Shown: positions 30,090 to 39,297, counted from the first letter of the stretch. The stretch: DNA of 64,000 nt from Actinomycetaceae bacterium (GCA_030538185.1 JAUNUK010000001.1:422296-486295); one strand, 5' to 3'. The notes: generated by a model not told the origin, from the sequence alone. A program made the numbers and translations.

Positions 30090-30740
30090 ATGAAGCGCGC
30101 AGAACTTGCCAATATGATCGACCACACTCTGTTAAAACCAGAGGCCACGACCGAGGACGTCGACGCACTAATAGCCGAGGCAAGTGACCTGGGCACCTAC
30201 AGTGTGTGCGTGTCGCCCTCGATGTTGCCCATTGAGGTTCCTGAAAGCTTGGCTGTCGCTGTTGTGTGCGGCTTCCCCAGTGGCGCACACTCATTCCTGG
30301 TCAAGGCTATGGAAGCGGCCTCAAGTGTCGCCGCTGGCGCCCAAGAGATCGACGTGGTCGCAAACCTGTCATTCCTGAAAGAACATGACTGGATTTCCTT
30401 CGAGCACGAAATCGCCATGGTGCGCCTATCCGCCCCGGAACCGGCAGTCCTGAAGGTCATCCTGGAGACCGCGGCACTTACCGATGAAGAGATCATCGAA
30501 GCCTGCAAGGCCTGTGAAGAAGCAGGTGCCGACTATGTGAAGACCTCCACTGGCTTCCACCCGGCAGGCGGAGCGAGCGTCCACGCGGTAGAACTCATGG
30601 CGAACACTGTAGGCGGACGCTTGGGAGTAAAGGCCAGCGGCGGTATCCGCACCTACGCTCAAGCCATGGACATGATCAATGCCGGTGCAACCCGCTTGGG
30701 CCTGTCTGCTTCCCGCGCGATCCTCGAGGGCGCAGAGTAA
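30090..30740 (+). CDS. deoC: Deoxyribose-phosphate aldolase
   Basis: Cleaves 2-deoxyribose 5-phosphate into glyceraldehyde 3-phosphate and acetaldehyde in deoxynucleoside breakdown. The 216-residue protein has [11 protein letters not shown] at the start, [12 protein letters not shown], the Schiff-base lysine in YVKTSTGF (about 150) and [12 protein letters not shown] (about 179). The ATG at 30090 has AGGAAGG upstream; the in-frame codon at 29940 would add 50 residues of non-family sequence. No nucleoside phosphorylase gene is adjacent. Confidence 0.96.
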   Translation: MKRAELANMIDHTLLKPEATTEDVDALIAEASDLGTYSVCVSPSMLPIEVPESLAVAVVCGFPSGAHSFLVKAMEAASSVAAGAQEIDVVANLSFLKEHDWISFEHEIAMVRLSAPEPAVLKVILETAALTDEEIIEACKACEEAGADYVKTSTGFHPAGGASVHAVELMANTVGGRLGVKASGGIRTYAQAMDMINAGATRLGLSASRAILEGAE

Positions 30741-30773
30741 CACCCCACCAACCCCGGGTACGCCACCAAAACC

Positions 30774-31712
30774 CTACAGCGAGTAACCCACGGTCACAGG
30801 GGCGTGGTCTGACCAGCGTGCTTCATAGCTATCCGCCCGTCCCACCTCGAAAGACTGTGCTCGCGCAGCCAGGCCGCGGCTTGCCATGTGGTAGTCAATC
30901 CGCCACCCGGCATCATTGGTGAAGGCCTGACCGCGGTTAGACCACCAGGTGTAGGGGCCTTGCACGTCCCCAGCAAGATGCCGCATAACATCAACCCACG
31001 CAGCACTTACCATTTCCGAGGGCGAAGTCTTAGACTCCTGGTCCTTGGGTGATACTGCCCTACCCATCCACGCATCCAAGAAGGCTATTTCTTCATCCAA
31101 TACACCTGAGGACTTATTGTGGTTCGGCTTCCAGTTCTTAATGTCGGCAGCACTCCGCACTATGTTGAAATCGCCTATGACCAGGGACTCAAGGCTGCGA
31201 GGTGCCTGAGCGTCAAGAAGCATCTCATCCAGACGCCTAGAGACCAAGGGCAGGTGTGCCATCTTTTGGTCTTGGCGCTGTGTGCCCACGGCACCTGAAT
31301 GTAGGTAGGTGCTCACCACCCGCAACGCAGGCACGCCTGTCGACTGGGCACCCTCGTCGCTACCAGCAGGGACAACGCTGGCTTCCAACCAGCGGCCCGA
31401 ATCGACGTCAGGCTCCCTGCCTTCTTCGCCCTCGGCAATGTAAAAGTCAGCAGGTAAGCCGGTGCGTATGTCGCTCAAGGCCCACGGACCGTCTGAACGC
31501 ACGGCGAGGGCAACCCCGGCGCGCCCCTTGATGCGGCACTCGTGGACGACAACGTCCCAGCCCGGTCCAAAAAGTGCTTGCGTTGTGTCGGCATCTGCGC
31601 GGACCTCTTGGAGGGCCAGGACATCAGGGTCGCACACCTCCAGCCACTCAATAAAGCCCTTGCGCGCTGCGGCGCGGATTCCGTTGACATTGACGGTTGT
31701 GATTCGAAGCAT
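30774..31712 (-). CDS. xthA: Exodeoxyribonuclease III / AP endonuclease
   Basis: Repairs abasic sites and degrades dsDNA 3' ends. Exo-endo-phosphatase fold motifs in 312 residues: TVNVNGIRAAARKG, ALQEVR with the metal-binding Glu, GDFNIVRSAADI, RIDYHMAS and the C-terminal WSDHAPVTV with the catalytic Asp-His pair. A linker of about 25 extra residues (EGEEGREPDVDSG region) is present. No ribosome site; a TAGGAT box exactly six bases before ATG suggests a leaderless mRNA. Confidence 0.95.
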   Translation of the reverse strand: MLRITTVNVNGIRAAARKGFIEWLEVCDPDVLALQEVRADADTTQALFGPGWDVVVHECRIKGRAGVALAVRSDGPWALSDIRTGLPADFYIAEGEEGREPDVDSGRWLEASVVPAGSDEGAQSTGVPALRVVSTYLHSGAVGTQRQDQKMAHLPLVSRRLDEMLLDAQAPRSLESLVIGDFNIVRSAADIKNWKPNHNKSSGVLDEEIAFLDAWMGRAVSPKDQESKTSPSEMVSAAWVDVMRHLAGDVQGPYTWWSNRGQAFTNDAGWRIDYHMASRGLAARAQSFEVGRADSYEARWSDHAPVTVGYSL

Positions 31713-31718
31713 GTGCCT

Positions 31719-31724
31719 ATCCTA
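31719..31724 (-). promoter_or_regulatory. -10 box of xthA, leaderless arrangement
   Basis: On the minus strand, TAGGAT is followed by AGGCAC and then the ATG of xthA, placing the expected transcription start on the A of ATG. No Shine-Dalgarno sequence is present. Confidence 0.65.
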
Positions 31725-31806
31725 AAGCGTGAGGGCGAGGGGTCGCCCATGAAAGCGAAGCTGGGAGCCTCGCACTCGCGCGACTGGCCGCGCACTCGTG
31801 GGGGTA

Positions 31807-32328
31807 TTAGGACAAGGGCAAGGTGGTGCTGCGGGTGCATGCCCCGACCTCGTCCAAAAGATCTACCTGAATATGATTCACCTGCACCTCACAATCCACG
31901 TCCAAGCCTTCGACGCCTTCCAGGCGACGCCTGGCCTCGTCTACTTGCGCGCCTTGTGCGAGGGTCACATGTGGGACGTAGTCAAAGCGTTGTGGCACAT
32001 TCAGGGGACCAAAAGCCAGCAGATGCGCCAGATTGACACAGTTGTCGTAGCCTTCGCGCACGGTTGCGAAAAGCACATCGGAGACTGGACGAAAGTCATC
32101 AAAGCCCGAAACGTGCAGCCTAAAAGCAGAGGTCACTGTGCACAGCGTGCGCGCTCTGGACAGTAGGAACGGAAGTTCCGCAGCGTAGATTGGTGTGGGT
32201 GGAATCAAGGTGACATGCGGTTTTGTGTACGTGCCGCAACCCAGGGAAGCACACACATCAGACAAGGTCGGAACATGAATGCTGGCGCCAACGTACACCT
32301 GGGTATCACGCTTCACGGGCAAGTACAT
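31807..32328 (-). CDS. 2H phosphoesterase (2'-5' RNA ligase family) protein
   Basis: A 173-residue protein of the LigT/2H superfamily, which acts on 2',3'-cyclic or 2'-5' phosphodiester bonds. The two defining motifs are present: KPHVTLIPP (about residue 37) and VPHVTLAQG (about 119). The start at ATG 32328 has GAGG six bases upstream and begins MYLPVKRD; an in-frame codon at 32385 is possible but would overlap more of the divergent promoter. The substrate is not predictable. Confidence 0.85.
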   Translation of the reverse strand: MYLPVKRDTQVYVGASIHVPTLSDVCASLGCGTYTKPHVTLIPPTPIYAAELPFLLSRARTLCTVTSAFRLHVSGFDDFRPVSDVLFATVREGYDNCVNLAHLLAFGPLNVPQRFDYVPHVTLAQGAQVDEARRRLEGVEGLDVDCEVQVNHIQVDLLDEVGACTRSTTLPLS

Positions 32329-32426
32329 GGACGACCTCACTGTTGGACCGCATTCGCGTAGCAGACTGTGCCGAACCGAGTTCACATTTGGAGCCCAGAG
32401 CTGCGAGGTGGGTTGCTACACCTTGT

Positions 32427-32432
32427 TATTAT
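32427..32432 (+). promoter_or_regulatory. -10 box of DeoR-type gene, leaderless arrangement
   Basis: TATTAT is followed by AGAAGC and then GTG at 32439. The whole block TTATTATAGAAGCGTGTC matches TTATGATAGACGGGTGTC in front of the TetR gene at 43336 except at three positions. Confidence 0.7.
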
Positions 32433-32438
32433 AGAAGC

Positions 32439-33275
32439 GTGTCCGACAACTCCGCCCCGATGCTGGCCAGCCAGCGCCAAGAGTATATATACAACTTGGT
32501 GAACACCACTGGTGGTGTGCGTGTTGCGGAATTGGTTGAAGAACTTGGCGTGTCGGAAATGACAGTTCGCCGTGACATTTCGGAACTTGTTGCCCGCGGC
32601 ATGGTAGAGCGCGTCCACGGTGGCGCCGTTGCCATTGATGACCCGGGAGTTGTCGACATCGCGCAGCCAAGCATGCGCGGTTCGCACAGGGACTCTCTGC
32701 TTGAGATAGGCGAACTGGCCTGTTCTCTGCTGCATCCGGGGGATGCCATCTTTTTAGGTGCCGGACGCACCTGCGCGGTCGTCGCAAGGCAGCTCGTTAC
32801 CACGGGTTTAGTTTCTTCACTGCGCATTATTACGAACTCGGTTTACTCGGCGAGGATCTTGACCGAATCAGACCAGGGTTATGAGAATCCTGGGGGCAGT
32901 GGGGACGCTGGGACCAGCGAGGTCTATCTGCTTGGAGGGCGTTACGGCGGCTCGGGCACGGTCACAGGCCCGTATGCGACACAGGTGGTACGCGAAATGA
33001 GTGCCAAATGGGCCATTTTCGGTACCCGTGGCATCACACAACACATGGGGTGCTCGGCAGATGACGTCAATGAGGCGGATGTGCTACGCAACATGGCCAA
33101 TCAGGCTCGTTACAAGGTTTTGGTTGCGACCGTTGATAAATGGGGGAACGACGCTTTCCGTTCTTTTGCGCCTTTAAACACCCTAGACTACTGGGTGACC
33201 AACTCGGAAGTGTCATCTGATGCCCGTGTTGCCCTGCAAGAGGCCCAGGTCAACCTGATTTATCCGAGACACTGA
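32439..33275 (+). CDS. DeoR-family transcriptional regulator
   Basis: A 278-residue sugar-metabolism type regulator. The N-terminal helix-turn-helix is typical (RQEYIYNLVNTTGGVRVAEL, SEMTVRRDISELVARG, VHGGAV), followed by a DeoRC effector domain with DAIFLGAGRTC, VYLLGGRYGGSGTVTGP and KWGNDAFRSFAPL. Effectors of the family are sugar phosphates. It lies 17 bases upstream of manC, so it may control mannose/hexose-phosphate genes or simply be co-transcribed. The GTG start has no ribosome site but a TATTAT box six bases upstream; ATG 32460 is the alternative. Confidence 0.9.
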   Translation: MSDNSAPMLASQRQEYIYNLVNTTGGVRVAELVEELGVSEMTVRRDISELVARGMVERVHGGAVAIDDPGVVDIAQPSMRGSHRDSLLEIGELACSLLHPGDAIFLGAGRTCAVVARQLVTTGLVSSLRIITNSVYSARILTESDQGYENPGGSGDAGTSEVYLLGGRYGGSGTVTGPYATQVVREMSAKWAIFGTRGITQHMGCSADDVNEADVLRNMANQARYKVLVATVDKWGNDAFRSFAPLNTLDYWVTNSEVSSDARVALQEAQVNLIYPRH

Positions 33276-33292
33276 TGTGATGAAGGGATAGC

Positions 33293-34414
33293 ATGCATCT
33301 GCACGCCATCATCCCCGCTGGGGGAGCCGGTACGCGCCTGTGGCCACTTTCTACGGCCAAAACACCCAAGTTTCTTCTGGATTTATTGGGCAGCGGTAGC
33401 TCAATGCTGCAAGACACCGTGCGACGTCTAGCCCCCATCAGTCAAGGAATTACTGTTGTGACGGGCCAAGGCCACGTCAAGGCGGTCAGTGAACAGCTAA
33501 TTTCCGAGGGCGGCCTGGGTGCCGATGTGTCCGTGGATATCGTCGCGGAACCAACGCCCAGGGACTCTATGGCGGCCATTGGCTTAGCCACCGCGATTAT
33601 TCATCAGAGGCACGGGGATTGCATTGTCGGTTCTTTCGCTGCCGATCACGTCATCGGTGATGAAGCCCTGTTTCATGAATGTGTCCTAACTGCCTGCGAG
33701 GTTGCCTCTCGTGGTTTCTTGACCACTATCGGAATTGAACCAACCCATGCGGCAACTGGTTTTGGCTACATTCAGGGCTCGGATCCCCTTGATATTCCCT
33801 TCGGCGCAGTACGCAATGTGGCGGGAGACCCTGTGGATATGCCTGCTTATCACGTTGCTAACTTCAAGGAAAAACCGGATGAAACCCTGGCAGCAAGCTA
33901 CCTGGCCCAGGGCGGCTATTGGTGGAATGCAGGCATGTTCATCGTGCGAAGTGGGGTCCTCCTTAATGCCTTGAAACAACACCACCCGGATCTGGCTACC
34001 GGACTGGAAAAGATTGCCGCATCCTGGGACACGCAGGCGCGTGACGAGGTGATGGGCAAGCACTGGCCGGAGCTTACCAAGATAGCTATCGACCACGCTT
34101 TAGCCGAGCCGATGGCGACAGCGGGGCTGGTGGCCACAGTGGCTGCCCCTAAGTCTTTGGCGTGGGATGACGTAGGAGATTATGAGGCACTAATCCGACT
34201 GCGCACAGGGTCGGGGAATGAGCGCGAGGACGGGAGTGACGCAAAAGTATTTCTACAGGATTCTGCTGGTGCGACGGTGCTGGCCAATGGCCTTTCCTCG
34301 GTCGCAGTCCTGGGTATTCCCGATGCGCTGGTGGCCTATCACAATGGGCAACTTTTGGTGACCACCCGCTCACACGCGCAAGACGTCAAGGATGCCGGCA
34401 GTTATTTTGCCTGA
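33293..34414 (+). CDS. manC: Mannose-1-phosphate guanylyltransferase
   Basis: Makes GDP-mannose from GTP and mannose 1-phosphate. The 373-residue protein shows the nucleotidyl-transferase loop PAGGAGTRLWPLS, the PRDSMAAIGLA and GSFAADHVI segments, KEKPDETLA and WWNAGMFIV. It ends in a single transferase domain without a fused isomerase. GAAGGG lies before ATG. It overlaps the convergent phosphohexomutase-like gene by 13 bases at the 3' ends. Confidence 0.94.
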   Translation: MHLHAIIPAGGAGTRLWPLSTAKTPKFLLDLLGSGSSMLQDTVRRLAPISQGITVVTGQGHVKAVSEQLISEGGLGADVSVDIVAEPTPRDSMAAIGLATAIIHQRHGDCIVGSFAADHVIGDEALFHECVLTACEVASRGFLTTIGIEPTHAATGFGYIQGSDPLDIPFGAVRNVAGDPVDMPAYHVANFKEKPDETLAASYLAQGGYWWNAGMFIVRSGVLLNALKQHHPDLATGLEKIAASWDTQARDEVMGKHWPELTKIAIDHALAEPMATAGLVATVAAPKSLAWDDVGDYEALIRLRTGSGNEREDGSDAKVFLQDSAGATVLANGLSSVAVLGIPDALVAYHNGQLLVTTRSHAQDVKDAGSYFA

Positions 34415-36180
34415 GCTTCTTGCATACATGCACGCACCTGGCTAACAATCTCTGTGGCCCTGCGCAAGGCCACAGAGCGGGCAGCGCCAAGTTCGCTGGG
34501 ATCGCTCGCCTCAGAGTCAACCTCAACATAGATGGAGATCTGGTTACGATTGGGACGTGGACGAATAATGACTCTTTCGCCTTTGGCCCCGAGTCCCACC
34601 ACAGCGTTGGTGCGTTCCTTGGGATGCCCAACAGTTGCGCGTATGGCGCAAGGAGCCTTGTGGGGGCATGCCTTAGCCATGTCACACCACCCCGAAATGT
34701 GGGAGCCAGAAAAATCCTGGGGATAGGCATGTCCTTGCCGCAGGCGCCGCGAGTACCTCTCGACAGCACCCAGGGAGTCGAAGACAATATCTTCGCGTGT
34801 GGCCAGGTGTACCCCGTGTTTATTGGCTGCATCATTGAGGATCTGCAGCAGCCCGTTTTCCGAGCTTGAGGCGGCAAGTGCGGCCACGATAAGGGAAGCT
34901 GAGATGCCGTCAGCGCAGTGAATCGCTCCTGGATTCACGCAGTAAGAATCACTTTGCGTAAAGGACAAGCCAACATTTGGGACGCGGGTTAGTGTTGCCA
35001 CGCCGCCCAAGGTGACAGCCGTTTTCACCCCTGCTGACTGGGCGATGGTGAGAGGCATCGAGGCACAGTACAAGTCGTATGCCACGACAGAAGACAGCGG
35101 GATTTCGCCTCGACGGCGACGCTCGAGAAACCACGATGTGACAATAGCTGAGACATCGTCGCTGCCCAGGATTTGCCACACTCTGTCTTTGCCCATGGGC
35201 AAGGCGACAATACATCGGTCTGCGTCGGGAGAAATGCCGAGCATGAGGTCTGCTCCCGCGTCTTGGGCGAAGGCCAACGAGGCTTTCACCAAGATGGGGT
35301 TGCGTGGGTCAGGGGCATTGAGGCCACCAAAGCTGGGATTCGTTTCGCAGGTGTCACCCACGTCAATGACATCGCCGAAGCCCGCCATTTCAAGGCAGTG
35401 CCTGAGTAAAGCAGTGCCCGCCCCGTAACACCCCATGATGGCGATTTTCAGATTCGGATTAACCTTGTCAATCCCTTGTATCAGTTTCTGGGCATTGGCG
35501 GAAAAAGCAGCCGTCACCTCGGTTGGTATAGAGGAAAAACTGGGGTTTTGTGGCAGGTCACGCGGAGGGGGAAGCGCCCTGCCCAGGTCACTTATTGCCG
35601 CTGCTATCGAGGCTGAAATATAGTGCCCATTTTCCGAGGGCGGAACGGCGCGACCCCCTAAAAAGACGCGCATCCCGTTGAATTCGACCGGGGTGACGGG
35701 GGTGATGCCACCCGAAATCATAATCGCGGCCTCAGCTTGCAGATGCCCCAGAGCGAAAGACAGTAAAGCAGTGGGGCCAGGTTCTTCAAAGGTCAATACC
35801 TGTGCGCCGCACCCACCAGCAACCGCAGCTGCCACGGCCGCAAGCTTGGGCGACGAGGCCCTACCATCGAAACCGACCAGGACAGTGGGGGGATTCTTTT
35901 CCCGTGTGGCAGCCAGGGTCTGATTGAGATAGTAGACAAGCCCTGCAGTTAGCCTGGCAACGGTAGAGGCATTAACACGCGCCCAACCTGCTTCCACCTT
36001 TGTAAACGTTCCATTTGAGGATAAAGAAATATCCGAGACGAAACGCTCGCGAAACTCGGCCGGCGATAACACCCCCTCGGTCTCGGTGAGGGCTTGCAAA
36101 AGAAGATGCGCTTCTTCTTGTGTCTGCGGATCGAGGTCTCCCTCGAGCCATGAGTGCAATGCACTCAGATCTAGGGACAT
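34402..36180 (-). CDS. Phosphohexomutase-fold protein with degenerate active-site loops
   Basis: A 592-residue protein of the phosphoglucomutase/phosphomannomutase superfamily by length and architecture (FVSDISLSSNGTFTKVEAGWARVN start, four-domain layout). All four active-site loops depart from consensus: the phosphoserine loop TASHNP is replaced by SGGITPVTPV before EFNG, metal-loop DPDADR reads SPDADR, the sugar loop has SFTQSDSYCV instead of the GFEES type, and the phosphate loop near the C-terminus reads RPRPNRNQIS instead of RPSGTEPK. It may be a non-catalytic or regulatory paralogue, or an enzyme with altered chemistry. GAGGAGG precedes ATG. Another functional PMM would then be expected elsewhere. 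Confidence 0.8.
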   Translation of the reverse strand: MSLDLSALHSWLEGDLDPQTQEEAHLLLQALTETEGVLSPAEFRERFVSDISLSSNGTFTKVEAGWARVNASTVARLTAGLVYYLNQTLAATREKNPPTVLVGFDGRASSPKLAAVAAAVAGGCGAQVLTFEEPGPTALLSFALGHLQAEAAIMISGGITPVTPVEFNGMRVFLGGRAVPPSENGHYISASIAAAISDLGRALPPPRDLPQNPSFSSIPTEVTAAFSANAQKLIQGIDKVNPNLKIAIMGCYGAGTALLRHCLEMAGFGDVIDVGDTCETNPSFGGLNAPDPRNPILVKASLAFAQDAGADLMLGISPDADRCIVALPMGKDRVWQILGSDDVSAIVTSWFLERRRRGEIPLSSVVAYDLYCASMPLTIAQSAGVKTAVTLGGVATLTRVPNVGLSFTQSDSYCVNPGAIHCADGISASLIVAALAASSSENGLLQILNDAANKHGVHLATREDIVFDSLGAVERYSRRLRQGHAYPQDFSGSHISGWCDMAKACPHKAPCAIRATVGHPKERTNAVVGLGAKGERVIIRPRPNRNQISIYVEVDSEASDPSELGAARSVALRRATEIVSQVRACMQEAQAK

Positions 36181-36291
36181 CGGCCCTCCTCACAAGTCCT
36201 TATCTTCTAAGCCTAGTCACCTTACAACATGAAGTCGTCAAAAAATGGGCTCAACTACCCAGTTGCGCCTTTCTTCAGGCAAACTTAGGGG

Positions 36292-37053
36292 GTGAAAGAA
36301 GTAAGAGGAAATAGCAATAGGACCCCCAAACGTCGCCTGTACCGTCGTGGCCAGGCCTTTATGCGTGGGGGACTCATCCCGACGGAGACTGCCGATACAG
36401 AACTTCTGCGCGACGTTAAAGGGCCAGAGTGGCGCAACCTGGACCCGTGGCGAGTTTTGCGTATCCAATCCGAGTTTGTTGAAGGCTTCGATGCGCTTGC
36501 CGAGGTCGGGCCAGCAATCTCTGTGTTCGGCTCTGCCCGCAGCACGGAAGAAAGCGAAGAGTACTTTGTGGCCCGACAGGTTGGTCAGCTCTTGGCCCAG
36601 GCAGGCTATGCGGTTATTACCGGCGGCGGGCCAGGCACGATGGAAGCAGCGAATAGGGGCGCGAAAGAGGCAGGCGGTGTGTCCATAGGCCTGGGTATTG
36701 AGCTCCCTCATGAACAGGGCATCAACAGCTATGTCGATCTGGGCGTGCACTTCCGATACTTTTTCGCCCGCAAGACCATGTTCGTCAAATACTCCACAGG
36801 ATTCATCGTGCTTCCGGGAGGTTTTGGAACCCTGGATGAACTTTTTGAGGCGCTGACATTGGTGCAAACCAAAAAGATTCACTCCTTCCCTATTGCTTTG
36901 GTGGGACGCGATTACTGGCAAGGCCTCTTGGACTGGGTGTCAGTCAATATGCTCGAAAAAGGCATGATCGGCGCAGGTGACCTGGACTATTTGGCCTTGG
37001 TAGACACCGCAGAAGATGCCGTTAACTACGTCATTGCTCACCAAGAAGATTAG
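36292..37053 (+). CDS. LOG-family Rossmann protein (TIGR00730 type)
   Basis: A 253-residue protein of the lysine-decarboxylase-like LOG family, some of whose members are cytokinin riboside 5'-monophosphate phosphoribohydrolases. Signatures GGGPGTMEAANRGAKEAGG and VLPGGFGTLDELFE are intact. The N-terminal extension (DPWRVLRIQSEFVEGFDAL) is typical of the long actinobacterial subgroup. The GTG start at 36292 has a G-rich run that is very close to it and may not act as a ribosome site; an ATG at 36361 is the alternative. DUF3117 follows. Confidence 0.88.
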   Translation: MKEVRGNSNRTPKRRLYRRGQAFMRGGLIPTETADTELLRDVKGPEWRNLDPWRVLRIQSEFVEGFDALAEVGPAISVFGSARSTEESEEYFVARQVGQLLAQAGYAVITGGGPGTMEAANRGAKEAGGVSIGLGIELPHEQGINSYVDLGVHFRYFFARKTMFVKYSTGFIVLPGGFGTLDELFEALTLVQTKKIHSFPIALVGRDYWQGLLDWVSVNMLEKGMIGAGDLDYLALVDTAEDAVNYVIAHQED

Positions 37054-37179
37054 AATCCTTCATCAGATTTTTGTATTTCGAGGACGAATAGTTCTTACAG
37101 CAAAGGTACAATAGACGTATTAGAAGTTGAGTGTCGCCAAAAGGTGCCGCGGTGGACTGAAGGGATGCGAGGAAGCTCG

Positions 37180-37344
37180 ATGGCAGCGATGAAACCACGT
37201 ACAGGTGATGGACCCCTAGAGATTGTTAAAGAGGGTCGGGGCATCGTCATGCGAATTCCGGCCGAGGGCGGTGGTCGTTTGGTGATAGAGATCAATAAGG
37301 AAGAAGCACAAGGACTCTTCGAAGCAGTCCAAGGCGTCCTGTAA
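37180..37344 (+). CDS. DUF3117 small conserved actinobacterial protein
   Basis: 54 residues starting MAAMKPRTGDGPLE and ending EEAQGLFEAVQGVL, matching the highly conserved DUF3117 family of unknown function. The ATG at 37180 is chosen because GAGGAAG lies six bases upstream and the family begins MAAMKPRTG; an upstream in-frame codon at 37144 is less likely. The neighbours (O-methyltransferase, Mrp) are its usual genomic company. Confidence 0.93.
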   Translation: MAAMKPRTGDGPLEIVKEGRGIVMRIPAEGGGRLVIEINKEEAQGLFEAVQGVL

Positions 37345-37357
37345 ATACCCTTTTCCA

Positions 37358-37393
37358 GAGGCTGGTTGCGAGCAAACCTTCGTAACCAGCCTC
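37358..37393. terminator. Bidirectional terminator between DUF3117 and O-methyltransferase genes
   Basis: GAGGCTGGTT (37358-37367) pairs perfectly with AACCAGCCTC (37384-37393) around a 16-base loop; AT-rich sequence follows on the plus strand. The two flanking genes converge here. Confidence 0.8.
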
Positions 37394-37412
37394 AATAATT
37401 TAATTATCTTGC

Positions 37413-38042
37413 TTAGCGCTTGAGAGCTACCAGGATGCCATCTGCGCTGGGCAACAAAGTCGGCATCCAGTTGTCATTGTCACGGAAGGACTTGACCAGT
37501 TCGCGCATGGCGACCGTATCGGGTTCTCTTCTGGCGGGATCGGCCACGTGGTCAAACCATAAGGCGTGCAGGAATACAGCCAAACCTCCAGGACGCAGTA
37601 TGCGTTCCAGGTGTTCCACATAGCTTTGTGCCTCGCAGGCCTCGGTGTCAACAATGGCCATATCGTAGGCATTCGGCGCCATTCTGGGCAGCACATCCAA
37701 GGCTCTGCCAGTAATAATGCGTGTGCGCGCAGGTGCCACGCCGGCCTGAGCGAAGGCAGACTTCGCCACCTTGTGAAACTCTGCCTCAATGTCAATAGTC
37801 GTCAACACCCCAGTGGGTCCCATTCCAGATAGGGCCCACAGCCCCGAAACCCCCACACCCGTGCCTAACTCAAGGACCGCGTTCGCGCCGAGAGAAGCAG
37901 CTAAAAGACGCAAGACCGAACCAGCTCCGGGGCTTACGCACACGCAACCCAGTTCACTTGCCCGAAGGCGCGCAGCCTCCAGTACAGGGTCCTCACGCAG
38001 GTAGTCCTCGGTGTAGGACCAGCTTAACGCCTTGTCAGCCAT
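37413..38042 (-). CDS. SAM-dependent O-methyltransferase, family 3 type
   Basis: A 209-residue methyltransferase of the COG4122 group: VSPGAGSVLRLLAASLGANAVLELGTGVGVSGLWAL contains the SAM loop (ELGTGVG), then TTIDIEAEF as the acidic ribose-binding strand and MAIVDTEACE with the metal-site Asp. GGAGG precedes the ATG. Its place between DUF3117 and Mrp is conserved among actinobacteria, where sigE-rseA-tatB often intervene; those three are absent here. The substrate is unknown. Confidence 0.9.
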   Translation of the reverse strand: MADKALSWSYTEDYLREDPVLEAARLRASELGCVCVSPGAGSVLRLLAASLGANAVLELGTGVGVSGLWALSGMGPTGVLTTIDIEAEFHKVAKSAFAQAGVAPARTRIITGRALDVLPRMAPNAYDMAIVDTEACEAQSYVEHLERILRPGGLAVFLHALWFDHVADPARREPDTVAMRELVKSFRDNDNWMPTLLPSADGILVALKR

Positions 38043-38157
38043 GGGTTTCCTCCGAACGTGGCTCCCCTGTAGTGGGGTACTGTGAGCAAAAATACGGTGT
38101 AAACAAATACTGTGCAGGTTCCCTCAAAAGCTTAGCGCCTACACGAAGTGCACAAGC

Positions 38158-39285
38158 CTATACGGGGGTGACCCCCAAAGAAAGACCGGCCAAACTCGAT
38201 GAACGTTTGGCTAGTTTGCCCGCCAGGTCCCGCAAAGCGTCGGCAGCAACAGACGAGCCGCCCTCGGGAGAAATTGTTAGGGGAAGGCCGGTGTCGGAAC
38301 CTACCCGCAATGCCACTTCCAAAGGAATTTGGGCGAGTAAAGGAACCTGGTAACCCAGCAAGGTCGATAGCCGGGTTGAAACGGTTTCGCCTCCACCTTT
38401 GCCGAAAACTTCCATGCGGGTGCCGTCGGGGGCCTCAATGTAGGACATGTTTTCGATAACCCCGATGACGCGCTGATCTGTCTGTGTTGCGATCGACCCT
38501 GCACGTTCGGCGACCTCGGCCGAGGCGACTTGTGGGGTGGTGACCACCAGGATTTCCGCGTTCGGCAAGAACTGTGCAACCGAGATGGCGATATCGCCTG
38601 TGCCGGGGGGAAGATCCAGTAGCAGCACGTCCAGGTCACCCCAGTAGACTTCGGAGAGGAACTGTTGAATGGCGCGGTGCAGCATGGGTCCACGCCAAAT
38701 GACTGGTTGGCCCTCGGGGACGAACATGCCAATCGACATTACCTTCACGCCGCGCGACATGGGCGGCAAGATCATTCCATCTATCGAGGTGGGTTCGCCT
38801 TCCACGCCCATCATGCGCGGGATGGAAAAACCGAAAAGATCCGCGTCGACGACCCCGACTTTTAGGCCCTCGTCAGCCAAGGCGGCAGCCAAATTGGCCG
38901 TGATGGAGGACTTGCCGACCCCGCCTTTGCCCGAGGTCACCGCGTAAATTCGCGTCAAGGAATCTGGCTGGGTAAAAGGAATCACCGGCTGGGGACCCTG
39001 GAGTTTTTCCTTCAGGGCCTCGCGCTGTTCAGGGGTCATGGCCCCCATCGAGACCTCAACCGAGGTCACCCCTTCAACCTTTGAGACCTCTTCTTCAACC
39101 TTTTGGGCGATCGCGCTTTTCATTGGACAGCCCGCAATGGTCAAGTCGATGCCGACCGTGACGGTGCCGTCTTCGGCGATGTCGACACTGCGCACCATGT
39201 CGAGGTCAGTAATGGGTCTGTGAATTTCAGGGTCGATGACGCGGGTCAAGGCTTCGCGGATTTGTGATTCTTGGGGCAAACTCAT
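38158..39285 (-). CDS. Mrp/NBP35-family Fe-S carrier ATPase
   Basis: A 375-residue P-loop ATPase implicated in iron-sulfur cluster transfer. N-terminal DUF59/MIP18 domain (IDPEIHRPITDLDMVRSV, TIAGCPM), then deviant Walker A GKGGVGKSS (about 120), DADLFGFSIPRMMG, and LDLPPGTGD. The usual CxxC pair after ENMSY is replaced by IEAPDGTRME, as I recall for other actinobacterial members. The start at 39285 has a TACGAT box exactly six bases upstream and no ribosome site; an in-frame codon at 39309 would add eight residues. Confidence 0.92.
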   Translation of the reverse strand: MSLPQESQIREALTRVIDPEIHRPITDLDMVRSVDIAEDGTVTVGIDLTIAGCPMKSAIAQKVEEEVSKVEGVTSVEVSMGAMTPEQREALKEKLQGPQPVIPFTQPDSLTRIYAVTSGKGGVGKSSITANLAAALADEGLKVGVVDADLFGFSIPRMMGVEGEPTSIDGMILPPMSRGVKVMSIGMFVPEGQPVIWRGPMLHRAIQQFLSEVYWGDLDVLLLDLPPGTGDIAISVAQFLPNAEILVVTTPQVASAEVAERAGSIATQTDQRVIGVIENMSYIEAPDGTRMEVFGKGGGETVSTRLSTLLGYQVPLLAQIPLEVALRVGSDTGLPLTISPEGGSSVAADALRDLAGKLAKRSSSLAGLSLGVTPV

Positions 39286-39291
39286 GCCCCC

Positions 39292-39297
39292 ATCGTA
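39292..39297 (-). promoter_or_regulatory. -10 box of the Mrp gene, leaderless arrangement
   Basis: Minus-strand TACGAT, six bases (GGGGGC), then ATG. This supports the start at 39285 rather than 39309. Confidence 0.6.

Noticed and set aside
36292..37053. True lysine decarboxylase
   Set aside because: The GGGPGTMEA and PGGFGTLDE motifs define LOG-type phosphoribohydrolase relatives; the decarboxylase label is a historical mis-annotation.
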